Made by a program: the position numbers and the translations under genes. Shown in pieces: positions 42,961 through 52,709 of a DNA stretch of 64,000 bases. The notes under the pieces were generated by a model. It made no database searches. It saw only the letters and a list, made by a program, of their open reading frames with translations, and was not told where the DNA came from. The stretch is from Geodermatophilus obscurus DSM 43160 (lineage in GTDB: Bacteria; Actinomycetota; Actinomycetes; Mycobacteriales; Geodermatophilaceae), in contig NC_013757.1 in assembly GCF_000025345.1 (NCBI RefSeq), positions 4,526,001 through 4,590,000 on the forward strand, read 5' to 3'. Every line of letters begins with the position of its first letter. Positions within the stretch are counted from its first letter, which is position 1.

Positions 42961-43858
42961 GTGACGGGTGTCCTGGCGTGGCTCGTGACCGCGGGCGGTG
43001 CGGTGGTGGTGCTCGTGGCACTGCGGGACATCTTCCACACGATCTGGCACCCCACCGGCCGCGGTGGGCTCAGTCGCCGGCTCATGGGCGCGGTCTGGCG
43101 CCTGGGCCGCCGGCGTCGAGGCTCCAACCGCTCACCGGGCCGCTCGCGATGGTCGTCGTCGTGCTGGCCTGGGAGCTGCTGATCCTGCTGGGTTGGGCCC
43201 TGGTGTACTGGCCGCACCTGCCGGACGGGTTCCTGTTCGGCAGCAGCCTCGACCCGACGTCCCGTGCCGGTCCGCTGGACGCCGTCTACCTGTCCACCGC
43301 GACCCTGGCGACCCTGGGGTTCGGTGACATCGTCCCAGCAGCGGGCTGGCTGCGGATCGCGGTGCCGGTCCAGGCGCTCATCGGCTTCGCGCTCATCACC
43401 GCCGCGGTTTCGTGGGTCCTGCAGGTGTACCCGGCGCTGACCCGGCGCCGCGCGCTGGCGGTGCGCCTGTCGCTGCTGCGCCGGGTCGACACCCTCGGGC
43501 GGGTGGCCGATCCGCAGTCGGACGTCGCGGCGCACTCCTCCAGGACCTGGCGGTGGGGCTCCTGCAGCTGCGGGTCGACCTGACGCAGTACGCGGAGACC
43601 TACTACTTCCGGGACGGGGACGCCGACGCCTCGCTGCCGGCGATGCTCGGGGTGGTGCTGGACCTGAGCGAGCAGGCCCGGCGCGCACCGGGCGCGGACA
43701 CCCGCTACGCCGGGGAGTTGTTGGCCACCGCGGTCGGGGACTACCTGCACGTGGTGAACGAGCACTTCTTGCGCATCGGCGGTTGCATCAGGGCCATCCC
43801 CTCCGCCTACGCGCACGACCACGGGCAGGAGGTCGCCGGGCGCGCGTTGACCTCGAGG
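42961..43858 (+). pseudogene. Potassium-channel-type protein with two frameshifts
   Basis: Three frames carry consecutive parts of one protein. From the GTG at 42961: LVALRDIFHTIWHPTGRGGL. After a shift near 43115-43128: PLTGPLAMVVVVLAWELLIL and the pore STATLATLGFGDIVPAAGWL, then WVLQVYPALTRRRALAVRLS. After a second shift near 43540: LLQDLAVGLLQLRVDLTQYA, ETYYFRDGD and YLHVVNEHFLRIG. Each shift equals one lost base or two gained. The end is uncertain and runs against the antiporter gene. Confidence 0.8.
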
Positions 43859-43859
43859 G

Positions 43860-45101
43860 TCATCCCCGCCGGTCGGCTCGGCCGGGGGTGGCGGAGGTCT
43901 CGGCCTGGTCCCCGTGCCGGGTCACCGACCGGTAGGTCGCCCGGCCGGGTGCGGCGGTCGCCCCGTGGAAGACGACGCTCGCCACCACGACGAGGCTGCC
44001 CGCGGCGAGCACGGTCGGCTCGGCGCCCAGCCGCTCGGCCTCCATCGCGAGGTAGAACAGCGCCGAGACCCCGATCGGGCCGAACCACCCCAGGTAGAGC
44101 GCGTCCGGCCAGCCCAGCCGCAGCGGGCGGCGCAACGCCAGCAGCACGGGCAGCCGACGCAGCAGGAGCACGGCTCCGGCCAGGAGCAGTCCGCGCCAGC
44201 CGAGGTCGGCCCAGTCCGCCCACGGCAGGGCGGCACCGACGCCGATGAACAGCGGCAGGACGAGGAACCGGTTGACCGCCTCGTCGATCGGCACGTCGGC
44301 GGCACGCTCGGAGCCGGTGCTCACGCCGTTGAACGCCAGCCCGCAGACGAACACCGCCAGCACGCCGTCCACGTGGATGAGCCCGGAGAGCCCCAGCACC
44401 GTGAGGGCCAGGACGGCGGTGAACAACGCCAGGGGACCGGGGTCGGTGGACCCGTGCGCCTCCCCGGCCCGGAGTGCCCGCCCACCCAGCCATCCGGTTG
44501 CCAGCCCGACGACGACGGCTCCGGCCACCTGCCAGAGGGACTCCAACGCGGCCTCCCCTGCGGTCAGGGGACCGGCGATCGCCACGGCGGCGAGCACGAG
44601 CGGCAGAGCCAGGCCGTCGTTCGCGCCGGACTCCAGGGAGAGCACCTGCCGGTCCCGGGCGGGGAGGTCCTCCTCCGCCGGGCCCCCTGTGACCACGCTG
44701 GACGCCAGCACGGGGTCCGTCGGGCACAGCGCCGCGCCCTGCAGGACCGCAGCACCCACCCCCACCCCGAGCACCCACGCCGACAGGCCGGCGGTGATGA
44801 CCGCCATGAGCGGCATGGCGATGGCGAGCAGGAGCACCACCGGCCGGACCTGCGCCCGGACCGCACCGAGCGGGTAGCGCAGGGCCACCGCCATCACCGA
44901 GATGGCCAGCAGGATCCGGGTCGCGGTGTGCAGCCAAGCGTGGTCCTCGGTCAGCGGCCGGACGTCGAGGAGGCCGGCGACGGCCGGGCCCAGGACGATC
45001 CCGGCGAGCAGACCGAGCAGCGGCTCGGAGATCGGCAGCCGGCGGATCCGGTCCGACAACGCCGCCACCACGAGCGCGACCAGCCCCCCGGCGAGCAGCA
45101 C
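43860..45101 (-). CDS. Na+/H+ antiporter-type (CPA1/NhaP) membrane protein
   Basis: The 413-residue protein has about 12 helices, including LLGLLAGIVLGPAVAGLL, the CPTDPVLASSVV motif of helix 5 and SLESGANDGLALPLVLAAV, the paired-acidic ion site of cation/proton antiporters. The start is uncertain: I use GTG at 45101, 11 bp after the upstream stop, because no ATG fits. It would exchange Na+ or K+ for protons. Confidence 0.88.
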   Translation of the reverse strand: MLLAGGLVALVVAALSDRIRRLPISEPLLGLLAGIVLGPAVAGLLDVRPLTEDHAWLHTATRILLAISVMAVALRYPLGAVRAQVRPVVLLLAIAMPLMAVITAGLSAWVLGVGVGAAVLQGAALCPTDPVLASSVVTGGPAEEDLPARDRQVLSLESGANDGLALPLVLAAVAIAGPLTAGEAALESLWQVAGAVVVGLATGWLGGRALRAGEAHGSTDPGPLALFTAVLALTVLGLSGLIHVDGVLAVFVCGLAFNGVSTGSERAADVPIDEAVNRFLVLPLFIGVGAALPWADWADLGWRGLLLAGAVLLLRRLPVLLALRRPLRLGWPDALYLGWFGPIGVSALFYLAMEAERLGAEPTVLAAGSLVVVASVVFHGATAAPGRATYRSVTRHGDQAETSATPGRADRRG

Positions 45102-45112
45102 GAGGTCAGTCT

Positions 45113-45823
45113 TTACGCCTTCCCCGTGCCCGCCGCTGGGCGGTTCGATGCGGTAGCGGGCGCCTCCGCGAACGCAGCGGCCTGGCGCCGGTCGTCGAGG
45201 AAGTAGGCGCCCAGGGCTCCGGCGAGCGTGGCGAAGACCGCCACCGAGTACACGGCGAGCACGACCTCGAGGACCCGGGCCAGGCCCGCCTCCGCGGTCA
45301 GCGGCTGGCCGGTGATGGTGGCGAGGGCGGTCTCGTGCAGGGCCGGCGCGTAGTCCGTGTAGGCGCCACCGACGTAGAGGAGCTGACTGCCTGCCAGCAC
45401 CACCACCCCGGTCACCGCGGCCAGCCACCCGATGCGGCTGGAGAGCAGCCGGCCGGCCGACCTCGATCCCCGGACCGCGGCAGAGACCACCCCACCCAGC
45501 CGCGCGGTCCGGAGCAGGGCCAGGGCTCGGGCGAAGCGCAGGAACGGCAGGGCCAGGAAGAGCACCTGCCACCAGTTGCGGACCCAGAACCGACGCCGAT
45601 CGCGGGCTCGCCACGCGCGATGGACGAACTCGGCGACGAAGATCCCCCAGCACAGCCACCCCGCCACGGTCAGCACGGAGACCAACCACGGCTCTCGGGC
45701 CAGCGACTGCCCCAGGACGACGAGGACGAACACCAGCCCGAGGACACCCATCGGCTTGTCCAGTCGCCGGGCCAGCCCCTCCGTCTCCGGTGAGCCCGCG
45801 TCGGCCGGGATCTCGTTGCGCAT
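45113..45823 (-). CDS. Voltage-gated-ion-channel-like protein with unusual pore
   Basis: The 236-residue protein resembles a shortened VIC-superfamily channel: four or more helices, an arginine-spaced S4-like stretch (FARALALLRTARLGGVV, 97-113, with more Arg to 125) and a two-helix pore module near 130-210. The selectivity filter expected as TVGYG instead reads TALATITGQPLT (165-176), so potassium selectivity is doubtful. It lies 11 bp upstream of the antiporter gene and they are probably co-transcribed. Confidence 0.75.
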   Translation of the reverse strand: MRNEIPADAGSPETEGLARRLDKPMGVLGLVFVLVVLGQSLAREPWLVSVLTVAGWLCWGIFVAEFVHRAWRARDRRRFWVRNWWQVLFLALPFLRFARALALLRTARLGGVVSAAVRGSRSAGRLLSSRIGWLAAVTGVVVLAGSQLLYVGGAYTDYAPALHETALATITGQPLTAEAGLARVLEVVLAVYSVAVFATLAGALGAYFLDDRRQAAAFAEAPATASNRPAAGTGKA

Positions 45824-45835
45824 GCGCGGCGCCTA

Positions 45836-46792
45836 CCCACTTCCGCGGTCAGGCCGGCCGGCCACCTGTCGACCAGGGCCGAGTGGAGCGACTCCTCCCG
45901 GCTGCGGCGTTCCGACGCCGTGATCCGCGTCGACTCGGCGGCCACGTCGACGACGTCCCGGAGCCGATCGCGGAGGACGTCGTCCAGCACGCCACGGGGT
46001 GCCCGCCAGGCCACCTCCCGCAGCAGGGCGGCCATCCGGCGCAGCACGGTCGGCTGCCCCGAGGCGTAGTGCAGGGGCTCCTCCAGGACGAGGTCGACCA
46101 GATCGACAGGCGGCCACTGCGGCACGACCAGGCGCACGACGCCGTCGTCGTCGGCACGACGGTCCGGCAAGAGCCGTCGGGAGACCAGGTCGCCCAGCAG
46201 GGTCGAGGCGTGGGACAACGCGTGCACTGCGGTCGTCGGGTCGTTGATCCCCGAGGACAGGGCGCGGACGGCGACGTCGACGACCTTGCGCGAGCTGTGG
46301 GCGACGTCGCGTGCGGGGCTGCGCTCGAAGCCCGATCGCACCGACTGCCCGAGGGCCTCCTGCAACGCCGCACGGTTCGGTTCCCGACGCCCGCCCCGTG
46401 GCCAGGCGTGCGCGACCGGGGTGCCGGTCACCACCGAGTCACCGATCCGCGCGGCCAGCAGGACGACGACGTCGGAGGTCACAGCAGAGGAGACGAGGCG
46501 TTCCTCGTCCACGTCGACGACGAATCCCGCATGAGGCGGAGGTGAGCGGGATCCCGGCCCGAAGGGCAGTCGCACCGGCCCCGGGTCCTCGCGGTCGCCA
46601 GGCAGTTCCCAGGCGAGGGTGGTCCCGGCCTCCTCGTGGACGTCGCGGAGCATCGTCTCGACCCGTAGCGAGCGAGCCAGGTGTCCGAGGAACAGAACCG
46701 GTGCCAGCACGCTGCCCGCGCCAGCGCGTAGGCCACCGTGATCGACAGGCGCGGGACGAACGCGGTCTCCCTGCTGACCTGGGCGTTCTCGT
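45836..46792 (-). pseudogene. DUF2254 membrane protein, 5'-truncated and frameshifted
   Basis: The main frame gives LARSLRVETMLRDVHEEAGT, FVVDVDEERL, RALSSGINDPTTAVHALSH and EESLHSALVDRWPAG, the cytosolic half of DUF2254 proteins. Upstream, ETAFVPRLSITVAYALA is in another frame, joined by a shift near 46715-46730, and the first transmembrane half is missing. The normal stop is also not evident, as the frame runs into the next gene. Confidence 0.75.
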
Positions 46793-46854
46793 CGAGCCGT
46801 CACACAGGCGTCACGTACGGCGTGCCGGTCGAGGCCGTTCACCGATCGTCCGCG

Positions 46855-46963
46855 GGCGATTGACCAGCGGATCCACCTCGACGAGTGCCCGACGGCGGCC
46901 GACGTCGACGAGTACGCGGCGGCGTTCGAGGAGGAGTACCCGTACGGCTGTCAGCCGGTGTGA
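46855..46963 (+). pseudogene. 3' fragment of an unidentified gene
   Basis: The plus strand ends a frame with RIHLDECPTAADVDEYAA, FEEEYPYGCQPV and TGA. The Glu/Asp/Tyr-rich composition is unlike shadow frames. No start or 5' portion exists upstream. I do not recognise the family. Confidence 0.4.
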
Positions 46964-47346
46964 GGCAGGTGCTCGGCCAGCGTGGCAGCGAAGCCCTCAG
47001 CGACAGCAAGCTGCTCGCGCAGCGCGGTGACCCGAGCGGTGGCGGCCTCGTGGAACATCTGCAGTCGGTCGGTGAGCGCGTCCCGGTTGTCCGCGCCGGC
47101 GGCAGCCAGGTCAGCGAGGAGGATGAGCAGCTGCTGCATCTCCTCGAGGGTGAAGCCCAGGGGCTTCATCCGCTTGATGACCTCGAGGCGGGCGACGTCG
47201 TCGTCGCTGTAGAGCCGGAAGCCGCCCTCGGAACGGGCGGTCGGGGCCACCAGGCCGTTCTCCTCGTAGAACCGGATGGTGCGCAGACTCAGCCCGGTCC
47301 GCTCGGCCACCTGCCCGATCTGCAGGAGCCCGGTACGGGGCGTCAT
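46951..47346 (-). CDS. MerR-family transcriptional regulator
   Basis: The 131-residue protein has a MerR winged helix-turn-helix (LQIGQVAERTGLSLRTIRFY, then EENGLVAP and GGFRLYSDDDVARL), a dimerisation helix and the LKPLGF-like MKPLGFTLEEMQQLL. It lacks a cysteine-rich effector site, so a metal sensor role is unlikely. Its ATG shares one base with the SulP stop (TGATG), so the two are co-expressed and MerR probably controls the transporter. Confidence 0.9.
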   Translation of the reverse strand: MTPRTGLLQIGQVAERTGLSLRTIRFYEENGLVAPTARSEGGFRLYSDDDVARLEVIKRMKPLGFTLEEMQQLLILLADLAAAGADNRDALTDRLQMFHEAATARVTALREQLAVAEGFAATLAEHLPHTG

Positions 47347-48836
47347 CAGTGCCCCGCCCCCAGCTGCCCGGTGTGCCGCTCGAAGCGGGCCGTGGAGTGC
47401 TCGTCGAGGCCGACGAACTCCACCCGCTTGCCGCGGGTCGCGTACTTGTGGGTGATGGCGTCCATGACGGCGACGGTCGAGGCGTCCCACACCTGCGCGC
47501 CGGTGAGGTCGACGACGACCTCGTCGGGGTCGTCGGCGTACTCGAACTGGGTGTAGAGGTCGTTGCTGGACGCGAAGAACAGCGCACCGGTGACCGTGTA
47601 CCGGACGCTTCCGTCGGCCGTGAGGGCGCGGCTGACATCGACGAGGTGGGCGATCCGCTGGGCGAACAGCACGCAGGCGACCAGCACGCCGACGCCCACG
47701 CCGATCGCCAGGTTGTGGGTGAACAGGGTGACGGCGACGGTGGAGAGCATTACCGTGGTCTCGCTCTTGGGCATCCGATGGATGGTCTGCAGGCTGTGCC
47801 AGTCAAAGGTCGCGATGGACACGAAGATCATGACGGCGACCAGCGCGGCCATCGGGATGACGCTGACGACATCGCCAAGTGCCACGACCAGGACGAGCAG
47901 CAACGCCCCGGACAGGAACGTCGACAGCCGGGTGCGGGCGCCCGAGGCCTTCACGTTGATCATCGTCTGGCCGATCATGGCGCAGCCGCCCATGCCTCCG
48001 AAGAAGCCCGACGCCATGTTCGCCACTCCCTGGCCCCACGACTCGCGGGTCTTGTCCGAGTGCGTGTCGGTGATGTCGTCGACGAGCTTGGCCGTCATGA
48101 GCGACTCCATCAGCCCGACGAAGGCGATGCCGAGGGCGTAGGGAGCGATGATGCCCAGCGTCTCGAGCGAGAAGGGCACGTCGGGCAGGAGGAAGAACGG
48201 CAGACTGTCGGGCAGCTCACCCTCGCCGCCCACGTCCGGGAGCTCCCAGCCGGCGGCCACCACGAGAGTCGTCAGCACGACGATCGCGACCAGTGGCGCA
48301 GGGACGGCGGTCGTGAGCCGGGGCAGCAGGAAGATGATCGCCAACCCGGCGGCGACCATCGGGTAGACCAGGAACGGGACATCGGTCAGCTGCGGCAGCT
48401 GCGCGGTGAAGATCAGGATCGCCAGGGCGTTGACGAAGCCGACCATGACGCTGCGCGGGATGAATCGCATCAGGCGTGCCACACCGGCGGCGGCCAGCAG
48501 GATCTGGAAGACGCCGCCGAGGATGACCGCGGCGAACAGGTACTGGACGCCGTGATCGAGCGCCAGCGGGGCGACGACCAGGGCGATCGCGCCGGTGGCG
48601 GCAGTGATCATCGCCGGCCGGCCGCCGGTGAACGCGATGACCACCGCCATGACGAAGGAGGAGAACAGGCCCACCTGCGGGTCGACGCCGGCGAGGATGG
48701 AGAAGCTGATGGCCTCGGGGATGAGCGCCAGGGCCACGACCAGGCCGGCGAGGACCTCGGTGCGGGCGACGCTGGGCGACAGCCAGGCAGGGCGCGTCAG
48801 GCGCGGCCTGGGCAGCGTGGGCAGAGCAGAAGACAT
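47346..48836 (-). CDS. SulP-family anion transporter with STAS domain
   Basis: The 496-residue protein has 10-12 helices with [20 protein letters not shown] (the SulP signature), [11 protein letters not shown], then a cytosolic STAS domain from about 410 ([20 protein letters not shown]). Substrates in the family include sulfate, bicarbonate and other anions. The ATG at 48836 starts [13 protein letters not shown]. In mycobacteria the syntenic Rv3273 is, as I recall, a SulP-carbonic anhydrase fusion, which makes bicarbonate a plausible substrate; no carbonic anhydrase domain is present here. Confidence 0.92.
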   Translation of the reverse strand: MSSALPTLPRPRLTRPAWLSPSVARTEVLAGLVVALALIPEAISFSILAGVDPQVGLFSSFVMAVVIAFTGGRPAMITAATGAIALVVAPLALDHGVQYLFAAVILGGVFQILLAAAGVARLMRFIPRSVMVGFVNALAILIFTAQLPQLTDVPFLVYPMVAAGLAIIFLLPRLTTAVPAPLVAIVVLTTLVVAAGWELPDVGGEGELPDSLPFFLLPDVPFSLETLGIIAPYALGIAFVGLMESLMTAKLVDDITDTHSDKTRESWGQGVANMASGFFGGMGGCAMIGQTMINVKASGARTRLSTFLSGALLLVLVVALGDVVSVIPMAALVAVMIFVSIATFDWHSLQTIHRMPKSETTVMLSTVAVTLFTHNLAIGVGVGVLVACVLFAQRIAHLVDVSRALTADGSVRYTVTGALFFASSNDLYTQFEYADDPDEVVVDLTGAQVWDASTVAVMDAITHKYATRGKRVEFVGLDEHSTARFERHTGQLGAGH

Positions 48837-49064
48837 GTCACCGGTTCCGGGTTGAGCGCCTCGGAAGGCGCGGCGGTGCAGCACCGGGTCGGTGCCAAGA
48901 TCCGGCGCGAGTGCGACGTCGGATCAGCAGGAGCGGCGACTGGCTGCGCCGGACAGACGTAGTTGCCGGCCGGCGTCCCGTGGCCGACGCCTGGTTCCAT
49001 GATGCTCAAGGATTCCGTGACACAACCTAACCCTCACGTCAGGGGAAGGTGGACATGTCCTTGG
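48837..49064. other. 228-bp region upstream of SulP
   Basis: No gene is seen. It contains the SulP-MerR promoter region and borders the insertion-sequence remnant. Confidence 0.45.
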
Positions 49065-49720
49065 TCACAGGTCAGCCCTGGCGACTCGGGCCCCGCGAGC
49101 ACTGAAGCCACTGAGCGGGACGGCGGCCGCGCGCCAGCCGCCGTCGGGGATGGACGCCGGCTTCTTGACGTCCATGTGCACCAGCACGCCAGGCCGGGAC
49201 CGCTCGTAGCGGACCGCGGTCACCTCGGAGGCACGGATCACCGCACCGGTCATCGGGTCCAGCGCGGCCAGCGGCGGTTCCCCGCGACGGATCAGGACGC
49301 GGGAGACCGTGCGGGCCGCACGCCCAGCTCGGCGCTGATCCAGGCCGGGCCCCGACGCTCCCGGCGGCGCAACTCCACGATGCGGTCCTCCAGCTGGACT
49401 GACGTGCGCCGCGGGCTGGTGTGCGGGCGGCTGGCTCGCACACCAGCCCGGCCTCGCCCTCGGCTTGGTAGCGGGTGATCCAGGTGCGCACGCACCTACG
49501 CGAGATCCCCATCGCTGCGGCGATGTGCGCGTGCCGCCAGCCTGCCATATACCTGGCGACGATCAGCTTCTGGCCATGAACGGTCGTGCGGGCGTCAGCG
49601 TGGGCCACGAGGACCTCCGGGTGGATGTGGGCCTTCGACGAGCCATGCCCACTCGGAGGTCCTCCCTCGCTCAACCCCTCACGCCGCTACCAACGTCCTG
49701 GCTCGGTACACCCAGGAGGG
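49065..49720 (-). mobile_element. IS481-type transposase remnant
   Basis: Three frames carry parts of an IS481-family transposase: AHIAAAMGISRRCVRTWITR (helix-turn-helix) then QAEGEAGL; RPHTSPRRTSVQLEDRIVEL with RRRERRGPAWI; and RYERSRPGVLVHMDVKKPAS with IPDGGW, near the catalytic core. Frameshifts and internal deletions separate them and the carboxy-terminal half is gone. ACCAACGTCCTGG near 49690 resembles an IS481-type terminal repeat. The element is dead. Confidence 0.75.
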
Positions 49721-49761
49721 TCCTGTCATGGTCGTGACCTGCGGCAACGTAGGTCGACGCC

Positions 49762-50919
49762 CTATCGCAGGAGGCTCCGTGCGATCACCATGCGCTGGAT
49801 CTGGTTGGTGCCCTCGTAGATCTGGGTGATCTTGGCGTCGCGCATCATCCGCTCCACCGGGAAGTCCTGCGTGTACCCCGCGCCGCCGAAGAGCTGGACG
49901 GCGTCGGTGGTGACCTGCATGGCGACGTCGGAGGCGAACGCCTTGGCCGAGGCCGAGACCCGGGTCACGTCGGGGTGGCCCTGCTCGCCGGCGGCCGCAG
50001 CGACGTAGACCAGGTGGCGGGCCGCCTCGATCCGCATCTCCATGTCGGCGAGCATGAACTGCACGCCCTGGAACTCCGCGACGGCCTTGCCGAACTGCTT
50101 CCGCTCCCTGACGTAGGCGACCGCGGCGTCGAGGGCGCCCTGCGCGATGCCCACGGCCTGCGCACCGATCGTCGGTCGGGTGAAGTCCAGCGTCCGCAGC
50201 GCGGTCTTGAAGCCGGTGCCGGGCTCGCCGACGATCCGGTCGGCCGGGATGGTGCAGTCCGTGAAGTAGAGCTCGCAGGTGGGCGAGCCCTTGATGCCCA
50301 TCTTGCGTTCCTTGGGGCCGACCGCGAAACCGGGGTCGTCCCGGTGGACGGCGAAGGCTGAGATGCCGTTGGCACCCTTCTCCGGGTCGGTGACGGCCAT
50401 GACGGTGTACCACTCGGAGATGCCGGAGTTGGTGATCCAGGCCTTGGTGCCGTTGAGCACCCAGCTGTCGCCGTCGAGCCGGGCGCGGGTCCGCATCGCG
50501 GCGGCGTCGGAGCCCGCCTCGCGCTCGGAGAGCCCGTAGCTGATCATCGCCTCGCCTGCGGCGATCGGCCGCAGCACCCGCTGCTTGAGGTCCTCGCTGC
50601 CGGCCAGGATCACCGGCATCGAGCCGAGCTTGTTGACCGCGGGGATCAGCGAGGCACTGGCGTCGACCCGGGCGACCTCCTCGATGACGATGCAGGTCGC
50701 GATCGCGTCCGCGCCCTCGCCGCCGTATGCCTCGGGGATGTGGGTGGCGTGGAAGCCGGCCGCGGTGAGCGCCTTCTGCGCCTCGACCGGGAAGCGCGAG
50801 TCGGCGTCGACCTCGGCGGCGTAGGGGGCGATCTCCCGCTCCGCGATGTCGCGGACCGCCTCGCGGATCGCCTCGTGCTCCTCGGTCAGGGCGTACAGCC
50901 CCGCAGCGTTGTTACCCAC
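49762..50919 (-). CDS. fadE: Acyl-CoA dehydrogenase
   Basis: The 385-residue flavoenzyme has ALTEEHEAIREAVRDIAERE, YGLSEREAGSDAAAMRTRA, the KAWITNSG segment, RKQFGKAVAEFQGVQFMLAD and the catalytic glutamate in QIYEGTNQIQRM. It oxidises acyl-CoA to enoyl-CoA in beta-oxidation. GTG at 50919 has TACGAT 6 nt upstream, which supports this start over the longer frame. Its place next to purE-purK matches mycobacterial fadE25 (Rv3274c), as recalled. Confidence 0.93.
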   Translation of the reverse strand: MGNNAAGLYALTEEHEAIREAVRDIAEREIAPYAAEVDADSRFPVEAQKALTAAGFHATHIPEAYGGEGADAIATCIVIEEVARVDASASLIPAVNKLGSMPVILAGSEDLKQRVLRPIAAGEAMISYGLSEREAGSDAAAMRTRARLDGDSWVLNGTKAWITNSGISEWYTVMAVTDPEKGANGISAFAVHRDDPGFAVGPKERKMGIKGSPTCELYFTDCTIPADRIVGEPGTGFKTALRTLDFTRPTIGAQAVGIAQGALDAAVAYVRERKQFGKAVAEFQGVQFMLADMEMRIEAARHLVYVAAAAGEQGHPDVTRVSASAKAFASDVAMQVTTDAVQLFGGAGYTQDFPVERMMRDAKITQIYEGTNQIQRMVIARSLLR

Positions 50920-50925
50920 GGGTAG

Positions 50926-50931
50926 ATCGTA
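50926..50931 (-). promoter_or_regulatory. Candidate leaderless -10 box for the acyl-CoA dehydrogenase
   Basis: TACGAT (minus strand) ends 6 nt before the GTG at 50919; it lies just outside the purE 3' end. Confidence 0.5.
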
Positions 50932-50944
50932 GGACGCCCTCGTA

Positions 50945-51445
50945 TCAGGAGGAAGCAAGCCGCTCCTGCAGCGTGGCGTCACGTGCTCCCACGGACTCGG
51001 CGAGGTCGGCCTGGAAGCGCTCGACGGCGGCCCGCAGCTCCGGGTCGGCGGCGGCGAGGATGCGCACCGCGAGCAGCCCGGCGTTGCGTCCCCCGCCTAT
51101 GGAGACCGTCGCGACCGGCACCCCGGCCGGCATCTGCACGATCGACAGCAGGCTGTCCAGCCCGTCGAGGCGGTCCAGCGGCCGGGGGACGCCGATCACC
51201 GGCAGCGGCGTGGCCGCGGCGACCATCCCGGGCAGGTGGGCGGCTCCCCCGGCGCCGGCGATGACGACCCGCAGCCCCCGGCCGGCGGCGGTCTCGGCGT
51301 ACTCGAGCATCCGGCGGGGCGTGCGGTGCGCGGAGACCACGTGCGCCTCGTACGGGACGCCGAACTCGGCCAGCGCGGCTGCGGCGGGCTCCATCACCGG
51401 CCAGTCGGAGTCGCTGCCCATGACGATGCCGACGATCGGGTCCAC
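50945..51445 (-). CDS. purE: N5-carboxyaminoimidazole ribonucleotide mutase
   Basis: The 166-residue PurE has [38 protein letters not shown] and [15 protein letters not shown], the active-site motifs of class I PurE. It moves the carboxyl group of N5-CAIR to C4 in purine synthesis. GTG at 51445 has GAGGAG 6-7 nt upstream. It lies 26 bp after purK, forming the usual purKE operon. Confidence 0.95.
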   Translation of the reverse strand: MDPIVGIVMGSDSDWPVMEPAAAALAEFGVPYEAHVVSAHRTPRRMLEYAETAAGRGLRVVIAGAGGAAHLPGMVAAATPLPVIGVPRPLDRLDGLDSLLSIVQMPAGVPVATVSIGGGRNAGLLAVRILAAADPELRAAVERFQADLAESVGARDATLQERLASS

Positions 51446-51471
51446 GCGGGCTCCTCGCTGCTCGGTCGGTC

Positions 51472-52677
51472 TCAGTGCTCGGTCGGGAAGGCGAACGCCG
51501 GGTCGACCTCGCCGTCGGCCAGGTAGCGGGCGGCCGCGGTGGCGCGGGCGCGGACCTCGTCGAGGTCGGCACCCAGGGCCGTGACGTGGCCGAGCTTGCG
51601 CCCGGGGCGCTGCCCCTTGCCGTACCAGTGCAGCTTGACGTCGGGCCAGTGCGCCATGAGGTGGTGGACCCGCTCGTCGAGCGACGGGCCGGTCCAGCCC
51701 TCCTCGGCCGCGCGCCCGCCGAGCACGTTGGCCATCACGACGACCGGCGCGGCCATCCCGGTGGCGCCCAGCGGGTAGTCGAGGACGGCGCGCAGGTGCT
51801 GCTCGAACTGGCTGGTGCGCGAGCCCTCGATGGTCCAGTGCCCGGAGTTGTGCGGCCGCATCGCGAGCTCGTTGACCAGGACGCCGTCCGCCGTCTGGAA
51901 GAGCTCGACGGCCATGACCCCGACGACGCCGACCCGGTCGGCCACCCGCACCGCGAGCTCCTGGGCGGCGGTCGCGGTGTCCTCGTCCAGCCCGGGCGCC
52001 GGCGCGAGCACCTCGGTGTTGATGCCGTCGCGCTGCACGGTCTCGACCACCGGCCAGACGGCGACCTGGCCGAAGGGTGAGCGGGCGACCAGCGCGGAGA
52101 GCTCCCTGACCATGGGGACCCGCTGCTCGGCCAGCAGGACGTCGTACCCGGTGAAGAGTTCCGCGACGTCGTCCGCGCCGTCGACGACGAACACCCCGCG
52201 CCCGTCGTAGCCGCCGCGCGGCGTCTTGACGACCACCGGCCAGCCGTGCCGGTCGCCGAAGGCGGCGACCTCGTCGACGGAGGCGACCTCGGCCCAGACC
52301 GGCTGCGGCTCGCCGGCGGCGGCCAGCGCCCGGCGCAGCACCAGCTTGTCCTGCGCGTGCACCAGCGCGTCGGAGCCGGGTGCGACCCGGTGCCCGGCCG
52401 CCTCGAGGGCGCGCAGGTGCTCGGTCGGGACGTGCTCGTGGTCGAAGGTGACCACGGTGGCCCCGTCGGCGACGGCGAGCAGGGCGTCGAGGTCGCGGTG
52501 GTCGCCGAGCCGGACGTCGGCAGCCACCAGCGCGGCCGACTCGTCCGGGCCGGTGGAGAGCACCCGCAGCGACTGGCCGAGCGCGATCGCCGCCTGGTGG
52601 GTCATCCGGGCGAGCTGGCCGCCGCCGACCATCGCGACGACGGGGAGTCCGGTGCGCGGGTCGACGGGGGTGGCCAC
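51472..52677 (-). CDS. purK: N5-carboxyaminoimidazole ribonucleotide synthase
   Basis: The 401-residue ATP-grasp enzyme has [38 protein letters not shown] (ATP-binding), [20 protein letters not shown] and [10 protein letters not shown]. It makes N5-CAIR from AIR, ATP and bicarbonate. The GTG at 52677 has TACGCT 8 nt upstream. A few alternative starts exist but this one fits the family's amino terminus. Confidence 0.95.
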   Translation of the reverse strand: MATPVDPRTGLPVVAMVGGGQLARMTHQAAIALGQSLRVLSTGPDESAALVAADVRLGDHRDLDALLAVADGATVVTFDHEHVPTEHLRALEAAGHRVAPGSDALVHAQDKLVLRRALAAAGEPQPVWAEVASVDEVAAFGDRHGWPVVVKTPRGGYDGRGVFVVDGADDVAELFTGYDVLLAEQRVPMVRELSALVARSPFGQVAVWPVVETVQRDGINTEVLAPAPGLDEDTATAAQELAVRVADRVGVVGVMAVELFQTADGVLVNELAMRPHNSGHWTIEGSRTSQFEQHLRAVLDYPLGATGMAAPVVVMANVLGGRAAEEGWTGPSLDERVHHLMAHWPDVKLHWYGKGQRPGRKLGHVTALGADLDEVRARATAAARYLADGEVDPAFAFPTEH

Positions 52678-52685
52678 GGGGGCCC

Positions 52686-52691
52686 AGCGTA
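52686..52691 (-). promoter_or_regulatory. Candidate leaderless -10 box for purK-purE
   Basis: TACGCT (minus strand) ends 8 nt before the GTG at 52677. Confidence 0.45.
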
Positions 52692-52709
52692 GAGGGGGCC
52701 GCCCGGGGC

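Noticed and set aside
42961-43858. Programmed frameshifting in the K+ channel gene
   Set aside because: Two shifts at unrelated sites without slippery sequences, inside a region full of other broken genes, argue for decay or sequencing error.
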